A stretch of DNA of 64,000 nt. Source: Lutraria lutraria. Lineage: Eukaryota; Mollusca; Bivalvia; Venerida; Mactridae. The notes below the pieces were generated by a model. It was not told the origin of the DNA and did no database searches. It saw nothing but the letters and a program-made list of their open reading frames with translations. Shown here piece by piece: positions 1 to 12,025 of the stretch. The stretch is taken from NCBI GenBank assembly GCA_964023205.1, contig OZ026844.1:15114790-15178789 (forward strand), read 5' to 3'. Position 1 is the first letter of the stretch, and each line of letters begins with the position of its first letter. The position numbers and the translations under genes are program-made.

Positions 1-2
1 CC

Positions 3-175
3 AGGGTTCTCAATAACAGCAGGTTGCAGGCCAATTTAGCTGCTTAGAGAGGTGTTCGAGCCTGTTAGGAATCTCAAAAGTTTATAAAATATTGCTAGAA
101 AATGCCCAGACCCCCTCTAGTAGGCCTGTTAGTCTAGCTTTTGGGCCTGTTGGCCACAAACTTATTGAGAACCTT
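3..175. repeat. Short terminal-inverted-repeat element (MITE-like)
   Basis: A perfect 12-bp inverted repeat, GGTTCTCAATAA at 5-16 and its complement at 162-173, bounds about 170 bp without coding potential. The window starts almost at the element, so a left target duplication cannot be judged. A non-autonomous DNA transposon is the simplest reading. Confidence 0.5.
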
Positions 176-235
176 GTATATCTATATGGTACATGTACAT
201 TTAGTAAGAACTGAATAGAATGATTGTTGTACATA

Positions 236-416
236 CAGTCAAACCTGTGAACAAAGGCCACCCTAGGAATAGACAAAATGTGACCTTTATTGACAGGTGG
301 CCTTTATAGAGAAGTTATATTGTTCTAGATAATCAGTGACAGTTTTTGAAATATTAGCCTTAATACACAGAGTGCAGGCCTTTATCTGGAGATGGCTGCT
401 AAAACAGGTTTGACAG
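236..416 (+). mobile_element. MITE, CAGTCAAACCTG family, copy 1
   Basis: Begins CAGTCAAACCTGTGAACAAA and ends with the near-complement AAAACAGGTTTGACAGT, flanked by TA on both sides. The interior has the phrases 'GGCC(A/T)..TTTAT' that recur in the copies at 29,317-29,470 and 52,671-52,826. A TA target and ends starting CAGT are typical of Tc1/mariner-derived MITEs. No ORF inside. Confidence 0.6.
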
Positions 417-483
417 TATTCTATGTGGGGTAATAAATATGTTTATATTGAATTAATGGTTGGGAACTATATTTACTGTGGAA

Positions 484-674
484 TCATTAAATTTCGTTGG
501 GGATTTAATTTCGTGAATTTCGTTGGTCGGCTCATCCACAAAATCAAATCCCCACAAATTAAAATGCAGAGAAAGGGAATTGTTTTTCAAAAATCAAAAT
601 CCACAAATTTATGTCCCCACGAAATAGCTATTTTAGTAAAAACCACGAAAATTGAGCCCAACGAAAATAAATGA
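484..674. mobile_element. Foldback/MITE element with TTTCGTTGG arms
   Basis: Left arm TCATTAAATTTCGTTGGGG (484-502) pairs with the right arm ending CCCAACGAAAATAAATGA (to 674), about 18 of 20 positions. Further CCAC/GTGG motifs lie inside in inverted order. The ends can fold into a long hairpin. Family not named. Confidence 0.55.
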
Positions 675-1006
675 AACTACAGTATATATGGACCTGATAT
701 CATAATTAAATAGATTTATTATTGCACTTAGATTAATTATGCATCTGACCATATACTGTATATAGTGCATTATAATTGACATAGTAATGGTAATATCAAT
801 ATGCTAAAGATATGTCCGTAGAAATATAGTGATCAGTTATAGATTTTGCCTTAAAAGAGTGGGGTTGAACCATTTATGGGGGTAAGCCCCTTTTATTATT
901 GTGGGGGGAACTATATGAGGTTTTAGATTTTGTCTAACAATGGAGGGAGGATTATAGCACATTTTATAAAACATTACAGTCAAAATTATTTGGGGAGCTA
1001 AGCCCT

Positions 1007-2045
1007 GCCTAGCCCCCCTGTTACTACGGCCCTGTATAGAGGTGTAGATCAGATAAGCTTTATGAAACCTTTCCTAGCCCCCCTTTTACTACGGCCCTGT
1101 ATAGAGATGTAGATCAGATCAGCTTTATGAAGCCTTTCCTAGCCCCCCTCTTACAACGGCCCTGTGTACAGATGTAGATCAGATCAGCTTTATGAAGCCC
1201 TTCCTAGCCCCCCTGTTACTACGGCCCTGTATAGAGGTGTAGATCAGATAAGCTTAATGAAGCCCTTCCTAGCCCCCTGTTACTACAGCCCTGTATAGAG
1301 ATGTAGATCAGATAAGCTTTATGAAGCCCTTCCTAGCCCCCCTGTTACTACGGCCCTGTATAGAGATGTAGATCAGATAAGCTTTATGAAGCCCTTCCTA
1401 CCCCCCCCCCCCCCTGTTACTACAGCCCTGTATAGAGATGTAGATCAGATCAGCTTTATTAAGCCCTTCCTAGCCCCCCTGTTACTTATAATGGCCCTGT
1501 ATAGAGATGTATAACAGATCATCTTTATAAAACCCTTCCTAGCCCCCCTGTTACTACGGCCCTGTATAGAGGTGTAGATCAGATAAGCTTTATGAAGCCC
1601 TTCCTAGCCCCCCTGTTACTACTGCCCTGTATAGAGATGTAGATCAGCTTTAAGAAGCCCTTCCTAGCCCCCCTGTTACTACGGCCCTGTATAGAGATGA
1701 AGATCAGATCAGCTTTATGAAGCTCTTCCTAGCCCCCCTGTTACTATGGCCCTGTATAGAGATGTATAACAGATCAGCTTTATAAAGCCCTTCCTAGCCC
1801 CCCTGTTACTACGGCCCTGTATAGAGATGTAGAACAAATCAGTTTTATGAAGTCCTTCCTAGCCCCCCTGTTACTACGGCCCTGTACAGAGATGCAGATC
1901 AGATCAGCTTTATGAAGCCCTTCCTAGCCCCCCTGTTACTACGGCCCTGTACAGAGATGCAGATCAGATCAGCTTTATGAAGCCCTTCCTAGCCCCCCTG
2001 TTACTACGGCCCTGTACAGAAATGCAGATCAGATCAGCTTTATGA
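1007..2045. repeat. 65-bp tandem repeat array, about 16 copies
   Basis: The unit runs AGCCCCCCTGTTACTACGGC, then a CCTGTATAGAGRTGTAGATC stretch, then an AGCTTTATGAAGCCCTTCCT stretch, 65 bp in total. Roughly 16 units with a few indels (a poly-C expansion near 1,400; a short unit near 1,640). The last three units share CCTGTACAGA..TGCAGATC, so they arose from one another most recently. No ORF spans the array. Confidence 0.9.
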
Positions 2046-4284
2046 TTACATCTTACTGATGTTGTTATTACAGTTTTTCTGTCAGTTATTGAGTTGTTCT
2101 GGTCACCTTATGCTTGTATAACACACAATGTTGTCTATAATATTGACATTATAATATTCTTTGGCATCTGTTATGTTGATCCAGCATTGATCTGTATATC
2201 TATTTATCACCTTCAACCCTAGTTCTAGTTTCTCTGTCTCAGCACTGATGATTCACACCATCCACATTAGTTAAGGACTGGTGATTCTGGGTTTGAATTG
2301 ATTCAGTACATAAATTGTTACAAAATTTCCTTAGGCATTGATGCTATATGTAGCCAAGTATCTATCTAAATGCATATGAGTTCAGACTCACAGGGTTTGA
2401 TGAAAAACAAGTCGCCTAATTTATACAATGTTTGTTTATTAATAGTTTTAAGTTTCTGTAAATTTCCAGTTTTGATGCAGATCCCTGTGTTTCTGCATGT
2501 TTGTGTTCTTGTAAAGTCACATCAAATTATTCTTGTTTAGCTGAAGTATAACATTGAATATGTTGGCATTGGTGTTGTACTTTCTTGGTTAATATGCCAT
2601 TTAGAAATAACATCATAGATATGATCCTTGTAGTCTTCTATGGAAATTATATATATTATACAGACAGAATCTATTCATTATTCATATCATACCAAATAAG
2701 TGTTGGAATAATCACCCATTTGGCTGGCATTATGTATTACCGGCAAGTAAGTTTTATGTATTTTTGTATGAATGTATTATGTCCCTGTGGTGTATGTCTT
2801 ATAATCATTGTTCAGTTCTCTTGTTGATTTTCACGCTCCTATGAGGGTTGCTGCCTGTCAAAACAATAAGTTCCATAACCTGGGCTTCATATCGGAAAAA
2901 CAATTGTTGCAGTTTTTATGTGATGTAAGACATAATAATTTCCTTACAACTCACGTAATGTGACCACTGATAATTGTGTTGTGTTATTTTGAGTTATTTA
3001 CTGTACTGGCATGGCAATCAAGTATCATTGTCTTGAAATAGAACTTTAATTGAAAATATGGCTGTCTACAGGTGCTATGTATTGTCTAATAAATCTTCAA
3101 TTCTTTAAATCAAACTGATTTCACATCTTTTGGTGTTTCATAATCATTTTTATGTTGGAAATATATTACCAATAATTTCATAAACAACATTTATTGCAGT
3201 CTGATTGTCAATTCTTATTTTCTTGTTGAATATAATGGCCTCATTTCTGAAGTATATAATGTAATATCAATGGTGAATTTAAGAGGGAGTCAGGGGGCAT
3301 GTAGCTGATGCCCTCCTGAAAGTCGTCGACCATAGATAGAAAAGAAATATTATTCAATGAAATAGCATTCATTTCTGAAGCCCTCTGGACTTTCCCTTTT
3401 TGTCAGGTTTTCTAGCACAAGCGTAACCAATAAAATGAGTAGAAAATGGACCCAAAATTCACCAGAATGTTCCATTTAACTTCTTCAAATTAACATTCTT
3501 ACACCACCCCCCATGCCTACTTTCCTAAGGACAATGTATTATGCCCCCCTAGCCTGACATCATGGATTCGTTTCTGAATATAATGATAAGTTTTTAGTTT
3601 AGGTTAGAGTGCATATTTGGGTGTTTTTTTGTAAATAAGAAAGATAAAAGGAGCAGTAGTGAACTTCAACACCCAAATATGCATTTAATGCTCCATATGC
3701 AGCGTGTATCATTAAGTTGTTCTTTGAAACTAAGAATGCCTGTTTTATATTCTATTAAGATAAAAAAGCCGAACATTTTAAAAATCCTTGTCACTGATTG
3801 GATAAGAAAGTGGGTCCAGCACTAAGATATTAAAGACTCAGACGATAAAACAGTTGAAGTAAATGTTGAGGATAATGTAAACATGAAGGAGAGAATTTCT
3901 AATCTGTTGTAACGTCTTTCTGTCAGAAATCTTTATTATAATTGGCTTGTTCCAGTGTGTGAATGATAGGTTTTATTGCCATTGTATCTGAACATTATCA
4001 GAAATATAATGATTTAGTGGATTGTTTTTCCTGGCTCCTATTAGTGGCTTATAGCTGTTACGTTTTTCCAAGCTTCTGTCCGACTCAGACCTGATAAATG
4101 AAATTAATGAACACATTATACAAGTGTAGAACAATGGATAGCCTCTGATTAAGATTCTAGCTATTGTAAGAGTCTAGTATTTATCACCGGAATTCCATTT
4201 CCTTTGTGTGTTTTTTTTTTTCAGCATGATTTTATTACATTACCATGCAGTGTATAATTCTTAGCTCACCTGAATTAAACTACA
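2046..4284. other. Non-coding stretch, no gene recognised
   Basis: AT-rich sequence with no frame showing recognisable protein similarity and no exon bounded by convincing splice sites. A pyrimidine run sits at 4,209-4,223. It may be intron 1 or upstream DNA of the RXYLT1 gene, whose first exon was not found. Confidence 0.5.
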
Positions 4285-4555
4285 ATCGTGGCTGAGTGGT
4301 TAGGGTGTCTGCCTTTGGAGCGGGAGATCGAAGGTTTGAACCCCAGTGGAGACTGGGTAAGAACTGAAGCAGTCAGTTGGTGAGCCGCCAGCTAGTTAAA
4401 TAATGGTTACCGTAGGCCCATCTCAGTCAGATGCCCAGCAAAAAGAGAAGGAATTCAGGAGGTACTGAGAAAACAAAAGATAGGTGTCTCATAAGTCAAC
4501 TTGGCTGGCCCTTTCAAAAGGGGTGACACTATAATAAACACAAAACCTTTACCTT
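4285..4555 (+). mobile_element. tRNA-derived SINE
   Basis: The head holds a pol III A-box-like TGGCTGAGTGGTTAGGGTG near 4,294 and a B-box-like GGTTTGAACCCC near 4,334, spaced as in tRNA-derived promoters. A non-tRNA body follows, ending in an A/C-rich tail (AATAAACACAAAACC). The tRNA fold is not intact, so it is a retroposon and not a tRNA gene. Confidence 0.7.
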
Positions 4556-4960
4556 TTACACTCTAGCATCCTCAGATATTGAAACAATCTTTATCAGATT
4601 TGGTCACAATGTATATGGCCAGAATATCTTGAACAAGTTCGATTATGGGCAAAATCAGATTAATTTTTCTAGAGTGATGTGCCCTTGATTTAGAAAATTT
4701 GCTATATTTTAGCTTGTTTACACTCTAGCGCCTACATCTCATCACCAATTCTTATCATATTTACATTGAATGATCTAAAGGTCTTGGATAAGTTTGAATA
4801 TGGGCGAAATTGGACTATAAATGGGCCCTTGACTTAGAAAACTTGTTTACACTATAACACCTTCATTTCTTCACTACTCATAATCATATTTACACAGAAT
4901 GTACATTTACCTGCATCCAGTATTTATGAAAATTAGAGTTCGTTTTGATCCAAATCTATC
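4556..4960. repeat. Degenerate dispersed repeat with internal ~140-bp periodicity
   Basis: Phrases of the type 'TTTACACTCTAGC', 'TCTTATCATATTT', 'CTTGAACAAGTTCG' and 'TATGGGC(A/G)AAAT' occur two to three times. They resemble the internal motifs of the element at 29,707-30,668 (for example 'GACGAGTTCGAACATG'). Probably a truncated relative of that family. Confidence 0.45.
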
Positions 4961-5489
4961 TAGTGCTGTTATATGATTATACTAAAATATCGCTGGATTC
5001 TCTGTGGGTCTGTTAGTCGTATGACATCAATTTGTGGATGCTCTAATAACAATGCTATTTTGTTACAGTTTTGTTGCCATCAATATGTTAGTTTATTACA
5101 AGCATTTATCCAACTGTTAAATGAATCTGTATCTTGTATAGTTTATGACAATCTCTGTAACCCTGGATTTACTGGTTTCACAGATAACTTATTGATCTAT
5201 TGATGTCATAAAAGTTGGATGTATTCTTTATATTGTGAGAAAATCTGGGAAGCAATTGACATGAATCTTGTCATTCCTTCTACGGCTTGTCAGAAATAGA
5301 GATGTTTGAAATAATGCTGATATTATCACAATCTGAACATCAAGTCTGTATTAATTTTATCCATCACCTGACTGACTTGGCTTTGACCTTAACAGGGTTA
5401 CAAACAGCTGCTAAATATTTTCATGCCCCCCCCCCCCCTTGCCCTTCCTCCATGCTCCATGGTATCAGATGATGTAGGAGCATTTGTAG

Positions 5490-5725
5490 TAAGTGCCTTG
5501 TCCGTCAATACGAGGTTGAGTTAAGCTGCCACCAGGTTTATTGAACGCAGCTTCTTGTTCGTTCTGGGAAAACCTTAGGCATACACCTGGGTAGAACTTA
5601 ATCGACGTACAGTCGGACAGCTTCCTCGCATGTGTATTCTAGATTCTGATGGGATTCAAAGTAAAAGCAGTGAGAGGCTAGTTATTGGGAGTCAGAGATC
5701 ATAACCACTTGACTATTCAGGACCC
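5490..5725 (-). mobile_element. SINE remnant, minus strand
   Basis: Read on the minus strand it has a degenerate tRNA-like head (5,650-5,725, with AGTGGTTATGATCTCTGAC and a decayed B box), then 'ATGCGAGGAAGCTGTCCGAC' and 'TTCTACCCAGGTGTATGCC'. Related phrases occur in the elements at 12,026-12,590 and 25,420-25,590. Old and diverged. Confidence 0.5.
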
Positions 5726-6100
5726 TTACCATTATTAACTTGTGAATTGTTGCTGAGAACACACAATTTGGTTAGAGCAGAAACTCTGCTGACTTAGAAG
5801 AACACACTTGGATTGTTGCTTCAATAGATTTTATTTTAATCAAGAGGTTTTTATGGCTGCTTCTTGGGGATCTAACATTATTCCTGTATCTGATGTTTTC
5901 AGGACGATTCTTTAAGACGTACAATCATCCTCAGTAACCAAGACTCCCAAATGGAACCTGAAATCATTCTTTAGGGGCACTAAGGATGTTTCGTTAACAG
6001 ATTTGTTTGAAAGGGATTGTGAATGCTTTCTTTGGAACCCTTTGGTTATTCATCCACCTTTTTTGTTCAGGAAAACATTATTCGAATTAACCAATAGGAT

Positions 6101-6190
6101 AACAATTCGAGGGCTTAGCGCAATACTGTCGTAACTTGTTCTTATTTCAATATGAGTTACGACACTGTTGCGTTTAACCCTCGAATTGTT
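6101..6190 (+). mobile_element. 90-bp foldback element, copy 1
   Basis: Nearly the whole sequence is one hairpin: AACAATTCGAGGG at the left pairs with CCCTCGAATTGTT at the right, and CTGTCGTAACTTG with GAGTTACGACACTG inside, leaving a short AT-rich loop. A second copy in opposite orientation is at 9,611-9,690. Confidence 0.7.
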
Positions 6191-6631
6191 CTTTTCCAGA
6201 GCAGTATTAATTTGCAGGAGGTCAGAAGAGACATACTGCAGAAAGTCTGTTACTCGTAGTCATAAGGTCTCCAGTGGTTCATGTGTTGTAGGGTTGCCAA
6301 AAGGAAGCCAAGAAGTTTAATGTAGTGCATTAAGTATTCGATCTTTATTCAGAATATTTATAATGGCTGACTATTTCCTCTTCCAGATAATCAAACAGTT
6401 ATAGTTATTACAGCTGTTATAATCAATAAATTTTAATATCTTCTTCAACTTTATGTTCATATTCTCCTGTTAATATTAAATTATTATAAATAGATAAAAT
6501 TTATTCAGTTTTTACTGATGGATAAAGATAAATGGTCTTCCTTTAGAAATTAATTGTTCAAAAGTATATGAGTACATTACCATATTAACCTCGACAAATA
6601 TAGTGAAGATCTTAACTTAAGAAAGTTTCAT

Positions 6632-6814
6632 ATACAATGCCAATTCTCCAAAGCAACACCCCTTTGGGAGTAGCAACATTATGTTGTTGTTGAGAGGTTA
6701 TTGCAGACTAGAGAGGTTAAATTAATAGTTAAATCGTGCAGTGGGAAAAAATCATGCTGTTGTTGAAGGAAGGTTGTTGCTCAAGAGAGGGCCACTCTGG
6801 AGAGTTTGTACTAT
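6632..6814 (-). mobile_element. MITE, CAGTGCAACCTCTCC family, diverged copy
   Basis: On the minus strand it starts TACAAACTCTCCAGAGTGG and continues CCTCTCTTGAGCAACAACC, matching the cleaner copies at 15,366-15,547 and 32,919-33,095 along its whole length. Its own terminal repeats have decayed. Confidence 0.6.
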
Positions 6815-8777
6815 ATCATCCTTGATAGACTTGTAACCTTGAGCTGTTGGCTTGTGTCAGTTGACGGTTTCCGTCCGATCATTATCAGTGCTAATTTCAT
6901 CAAAAACCGAAGCACATGGCCCCATTTTATGACCTATTTAAAAGTTAGTTCCATTTATGTCAGCATTCTAAAAACGTTATTATTTGGTTATGAAAATGCT
7001 TGCTATTTTTTGCCCCGTTAGAAGCTTTATCATAATAATTACTATTTGCTCGCAGTTGACTTTTGAACTAAGGGTTAATTCTAATGCCCTAGATATATAT
7101 TTGGTTTTCTCTTCTATGATATATAATTATTTGAATTGTTAAACATCATCCCTCATATTCATGTGTAAACAAACATTTCAAGCTGTTTGAGTTTGGCAGT
7201 TTGTCCTTGAATTCAAAATTACATTGTGTTAGATTTATTCATAGGGGTTTTGTTGAACTTTTGAATGATGGCTCTATTAACCATTTCCCAATTTCTTTAG
7301 GACATTAAGCTGTTATGTTAAGAGCTTAAGTGCAAGTCAATTTCTCAGTGCAAACAATATGGTCTTAATTCTTTCCTATATATTATTCATACTTTCAAAA
7401 ATGTGAAATTTCCCAATTGACTGAAAGTTCAAATTGTCCAATTTTTTCCTGGTGGCAAATGCATTGTGTCTGCCTGCAAAATTGGTTTTTGTTCATGATT
7501 TATTTTTAATCATTATAGTAAATTGTATCTCATATACTGAACATCTCACAATTCAGTGTCACGGTGTACCTTAATCTGAGTATAACAAACCTCCCTAGTT
7601 ATGACATAAATGCCTCATTCAATGTCAGGCTCTCCATATAATCTACCACAGTGTTAAATGACCAAAATATGATTTATATCATATATGGTAACAGAATTGT
7701 TTAGAAACAGGGATTATCAGATGCTGTATGAATTGTTTGACTTTCCAGAAACCACAATTATGTTGAAGATGACCATAAGGCATTATATTCAAGTAATCGA
7801 TTAGCTTCCACTAATTTGCCAATTATTGTCCCTTGTTACAGTGAGGTTTGGACAAAATTGGTTCTATTATCGCCATAAATGGAACAATTCCCTGTCCAGG
7901 CTTTGTCTGCGTAATTACGTTTATTTGAAGAATGATGACTTTATGCAGTGTCTTGTCAAAATTACTTATCCTTCGATGATTTACTGGCAGGAGACATATT
8001 GCCATTTGTGAGTGCAGGTTCCCTCCATAAGGAAATTAAAGAATTACCCATGATTGCTCTATGTATTTATCATTTGACAAATGGTCAACTTTTTGTTAAC
8101 TGTTTGCTCATATTTTTTGTCTTTTTCTGCTGATACTATTTTGTTTGGTGTGAATGTTAACTAAATATATCCTTCCGCACCTGAGACCAAGTATCCCAGT
8201 GTTTTATCTGTATTTACATCCTTCTATTATACATTAAGTCCATGTTTTTGGGTACACTGTGCCAAAAGCAGTCTCTGAGGCATTTGGATGATGGTGTAAA
8301 AAGGGGTATTATAATTTATACAGATATTGTGATAGATAATATGTCCTATTTGAGTAGTGTTCATTAAGTTTCTGATGTTAATAAATATATACTGATGATC
8401 TGGTAGAATATAAGTCATTTGCTGCAGAATCAGAGGTGTTCATTAATATGTATGGTTATATAATACATTAGATATATCACAAAACATGCAGTAATAGAAG
8501 TCAATTAAAAAATGAAGCCATATCTTATTCCACTCCTAATGCTATTTTGGTGTGATCCAAAAAAAAAAGGTTTCAGAAGCAGCGTTCAATTTGATTTTCA
8601 GTCACTTCCATCCACATTTAACTGCTCTTCTGTTAAAATTTAATTGAATGAAGTCGCACAGACGTCACAAGTTCAGCGAGAAAGTTTTTTGTGTCATTTA
8701 GAGTGTTACTTTTCCAGACTGTATTTCCTGTACTCTACATTCATTACATTAAAGTTAGTTGTCCCAATATGTGAAGA
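6815..8777. other. Non-coding stretch, nothing recognised
   Basis: AT-rich sequence. Short open frames exist, including two overlapping frames on opposite strands near 7,825-8,010, but none shows a protein motif, a signal peptide or credible splice context. No repeat family from this window is evident. Confidence 0.45.
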
Positions 8778-8784
8778 TCTTGAT

Positions 8785-9117
8785 ATCCTCTAATGAACTT
8801 ATATCCAAACCATCCTGTTGCTGTCACAGGCAAATTTGCTGAGTTATTTCTTAGCTCTTTGTTGCTTCGTACAGATTAATTGCCCTCACTCGAAACAACA
8901 AGGTTCTTAACCACAGTCTATCTGCAAGCTACTTTAAGGTAACCTGATAAAGCTATCCCACTTAAGTAAGAGGTGGAGGACAATTTAACATAGGATGTAA
9001 TAATTAATCTTCTGTCATATTTGTCACAGATAGTGTTACAGAGCCTTGCTTGGGATTCGAAGTCACAACCTCTTGATCAGTAGAGAAACGCTCTAACCCC
9101 TGAGCTAACCAGGCAGG
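8785..9117 (-). mobile_element. tRNA-derived SINE, minus strand (same family as 15,967-16,275)
   Basis: The minus strand reads CCTGCCTGGTTAGCTCAGGG then GGTTAGAGCG (A box) and GTGACTTCGAATCCC (B box). The body shares 'AGGTGGAGGACAAT..AACAT.GGATGTAATAA' with the copy at 15,967-16,275. A 7-bp TCTTGAT at 8,778-8,784 and 9,118-9,124 fits a target-site duplication. Confidence 0.7.
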
Positions 9118-9610
9118 TCTTGATTATTATTGTAAGTGAAGGAAAGCTTGCAGACTGTTATGTGACCAAATAAGTCTTTGAATGACTCTGTTCTTCTCTG
9201 TTGTTTGTTAACAAAATGCCTCAGAGAAAATCCTAATGTAATTTTAGGTGTTGCTCTACTTCAAACCTTGGTCAGGTAATAACTCTGTCACCTGCATCAC
9301 TAAGAACTTCTCATTGAATTCATAATACCAGAAGTGTTACATGAAGTCCTTGATAATTGAAGGATTTCACAACATGTCTCACCGCGTTAACTGTCATAGA
9401 ATTTTCTGCTTTGAGACATTGGAAACCTTTAATTTTTTGCTTCAGGAAGCTGATTGTCTCTGAGGTCCATAATTTCCCGCTAGTTTTTGTCTCCATTTCA
9501 TAGGCTGGTTCTAACTAATTAGGTGTTCCCATTTGGAAGTTTGTGGTTGTTGAAACTAAAATTGAATTATTTCTGTCTTATTTATAGTTATTATCTTTTT
9601 CTGAATTCAT

Positions 9611-9690
9611 TTCGAGGGTTCAACGCAACAGTGTCGTAACTCATATTGAAATAAGAACAAGTTACGACAGTGTTGCACTGAACCCTCGAT
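9611..9690 (-). mobile_element. Foldback element, copy 2 (inverted relative to 6,101-6,190)
   Basis: Reverse complement matches the 6,101-6,190 element across the core from CGAGGG to CCCTCG with only a few differences. The arms ACGCAACAGTGTCGTAACTC and GTTACGACAGTGTTGCACTG pair with each other around the loop. Confidence 0.7.
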
Positions 9691-11649
9691 TTATAGAATG
9701 TGCTTATGTTATTGTTTCCACAGTTGAAATCTATTCGGCTGGTAATTAAAGTTGCGCAATGTTTTGTTTCCGTGTTGACTAACTTAATGTCTGAAGTTTC
9801 CCTTCTATGACAAGACAAGAAAAAACATGGCACTATCGATAATGTTTTCAGTGTTTATCACACGCAGGAAACTAAAATCTATCACAGTTGATATATGAAG
9901 TGTGAAAATCTATATCAATCTTGATTATAAATTTCCTTTTTGGAAAATATTCTTGAAGTTTAGAAAGTTGCGCTGTTTAAGTTTTAATTACTTGAGATGG
10001 CATGCAATCAGCTTTTGGTGCGAAAATAGAATTATTTATTTTGTCCATTGGGATTTTTTGTGATGTTTTATGCACTGGCTGTTAATATAGTCTGTCATAA
10101 TTTATTGTTGGTTACTTTGCAAAATGTTTATTGACTTTAATGGTGTCTTCATGAAGTTTGTTGTCATAATATCAATATCATCTTCACATTCTGGAAGAAA
10201 CTTTTTTTTTGGTGCGTCTGCAATAATTGTTGTGTTGAATTTTATGCTTTTATCACAAAAAATATGCAGCATCAGATAAAGTTGAAGAATTTTGAAGAAA
10301 AAGCAACTTTTTGCATACTGTCTTTTATGTTATTCTTTTAAATGTCTACAAGGATAAATCAGAAAGAGTTTAAATAGCTGTCATGAATAAAAAAAATAGT
10401 AAAAACATTACAGTCATGTATTCTCAAAATCTACTGATAGGAAAAGTCAGTTTTTTGTGCTGTCGGGATAAATCCTTTTTACCCAGAATTCAAGATTGAA
10501 TAGACAAGAAGACTGGGTCAAAGGTTCTAAAACCAAAGAGATCACATTCTCCTATCTCAAACTTCAGAAATGATGTTTCTAATATTTTTAAGTTGGTACC
10601 AACAATAAGTTAATGTTACTTATTTAATATTACAGTGTAATTATTGTTTTGTTGCGTGGTGTTGTGGTTTATTAGGAGAGTGCCAATTAAAGCACAGCAC
10701 CTCTGATTTCAACTCTTTAGGTTTTCTGTCTGTGGGTTACCTCGATCACCCTTATATACAGTAGTTCCTGGCCTAGGACCTACCTACCCTGGGGACACTG
10801 GCTATTTAAATAAATTAAAACTAAGATGGGGGTCTGTTCCAATTGCCATCAGGGGCATATCCACATGCCGGTGCTGACCTCTAAGTCCTCTGATGACATG
10901 TGTTGCCACTAGGAAGCGCTGCTTACAACTTGTCTACGGAGAAGCTATACATTGCTAGAAATGGGGAGATTTATTCCATTTCAGGATACAGTGTCTTGTA
11001 TAATTAATATACATATCTTAGACAATATCAGGATACATTATGTCTAGTGTATTATACATATCTTATTCAATGTCTTGACACTAAGACTTCCAGAGGTCCA
11101 GTTTCTATTAATCTGATAACTTTGTGTAATGCATTACATTTTTATGTTTGTATATTGCATTTTATTAACCGATTAAAAAAAACTATTGTGACATTAAATC
11201 TAAAAATTGTTCTACTGACTGTGCTGGTATTTTACCGTAGTCAGAATTGCAGACAGTGGGTGGAATATTTGTAAAATAGCAAAGTCTTTAATGATTGCAT
11301 AAAGCAATATAATACTTGGGTATATATAAGAATACTACAGAACACCAGGATTCTGTGTTTTCTGTCATGTTATAACATCAGTTCATTAAGGGACACACAT
11401 TTCTCATTTCCTCCTCTTGATTTTACTTGAATTCAACATTAACTTGGCTGTTAAAACTTCATGTTTTGTGATAAAAGTCGCAACAAAAAATGCCTGCCTT
11501 TTGAAGACATCAGTGTTAACTTAATGAATTTCTTGTCATCTGTCTTTAAGGTTTTTTTTTAGATTTAGAATATCAGTTTTTGTCGTGCATATTTCATCTA
11601 AAATCTGCCTAGAAAATGATAGGTGTTATGATTCATTTACAAAAACAAC
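9691..11649. other. Non-coding stretch; possible decayed SINE at ~10,650-10,930
   Basis: No gene recognised. The segment near 10,650-10,930 is richer in G+C than its surroundings and has SINE-like phrasing ('GGTTTATTAGGAGAGTGCC', 'TGTGGGTTACCTCGATCAC'), but lacks clear A and B boxes. The rest is AT-rich without motifs. Confidence 0.35.
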
Positions 11650-11905
11650 TTGGCCACCTCTGTGGTTGAGTGGTTAACCATTGAAGTTGCTGACTTGAAA
11701 TCACTTTAACCTCTAAATGATTGAGGGTCGTTAGTTCGAACCCAGCTACGGACCATGTCTCTTTATGTGAGAAAGTAGGCAGTTGTTTACGGATGATGGG
11801 AGTTTAGTACTGGTTCTTCCCGGGAACGATACTTAGGTGAAATGTCTGCCTCATATGACTCTGTCTGTTGAAAAGGGGCATAGAACTCAAATAAACAATC
11901 AAGCA
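11650..11905 (+). mobile_element. tRNA-derived SINE
   Basis: The head has CTGTGGTTGAGTGGTTAACC (A-box-like) and GTTAGTTCGAACCCAG (B-box-like). The body contains 'TTCTTCCCGGGAACGATAC' and 'AAAAGGGGCATAGAAC', and the tail is an AAATAAAC/AAGCAAAC-rich run. It resembles the element at 4,285-4,555 in layout but not closely in sequence. Confidence 0.65.
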
Positions 11906-12025
11906 AACAGCATATGGTTGATAGTAGAATTTGGTTGTCACAGATCAAATCTTTGATACTTTATTATTGTATAATAAACTATTGACATGGGGACTGTGAT
12001 TAAATGACTTGATAATTGATACTTA

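Noticed and set aside
2585..2827. 80-codon hydrophobic frame as a small membrane protein
   Set aside because: No family resemblance, no Kozak or splice support, and AT-rich frames of this size are expected by chance.
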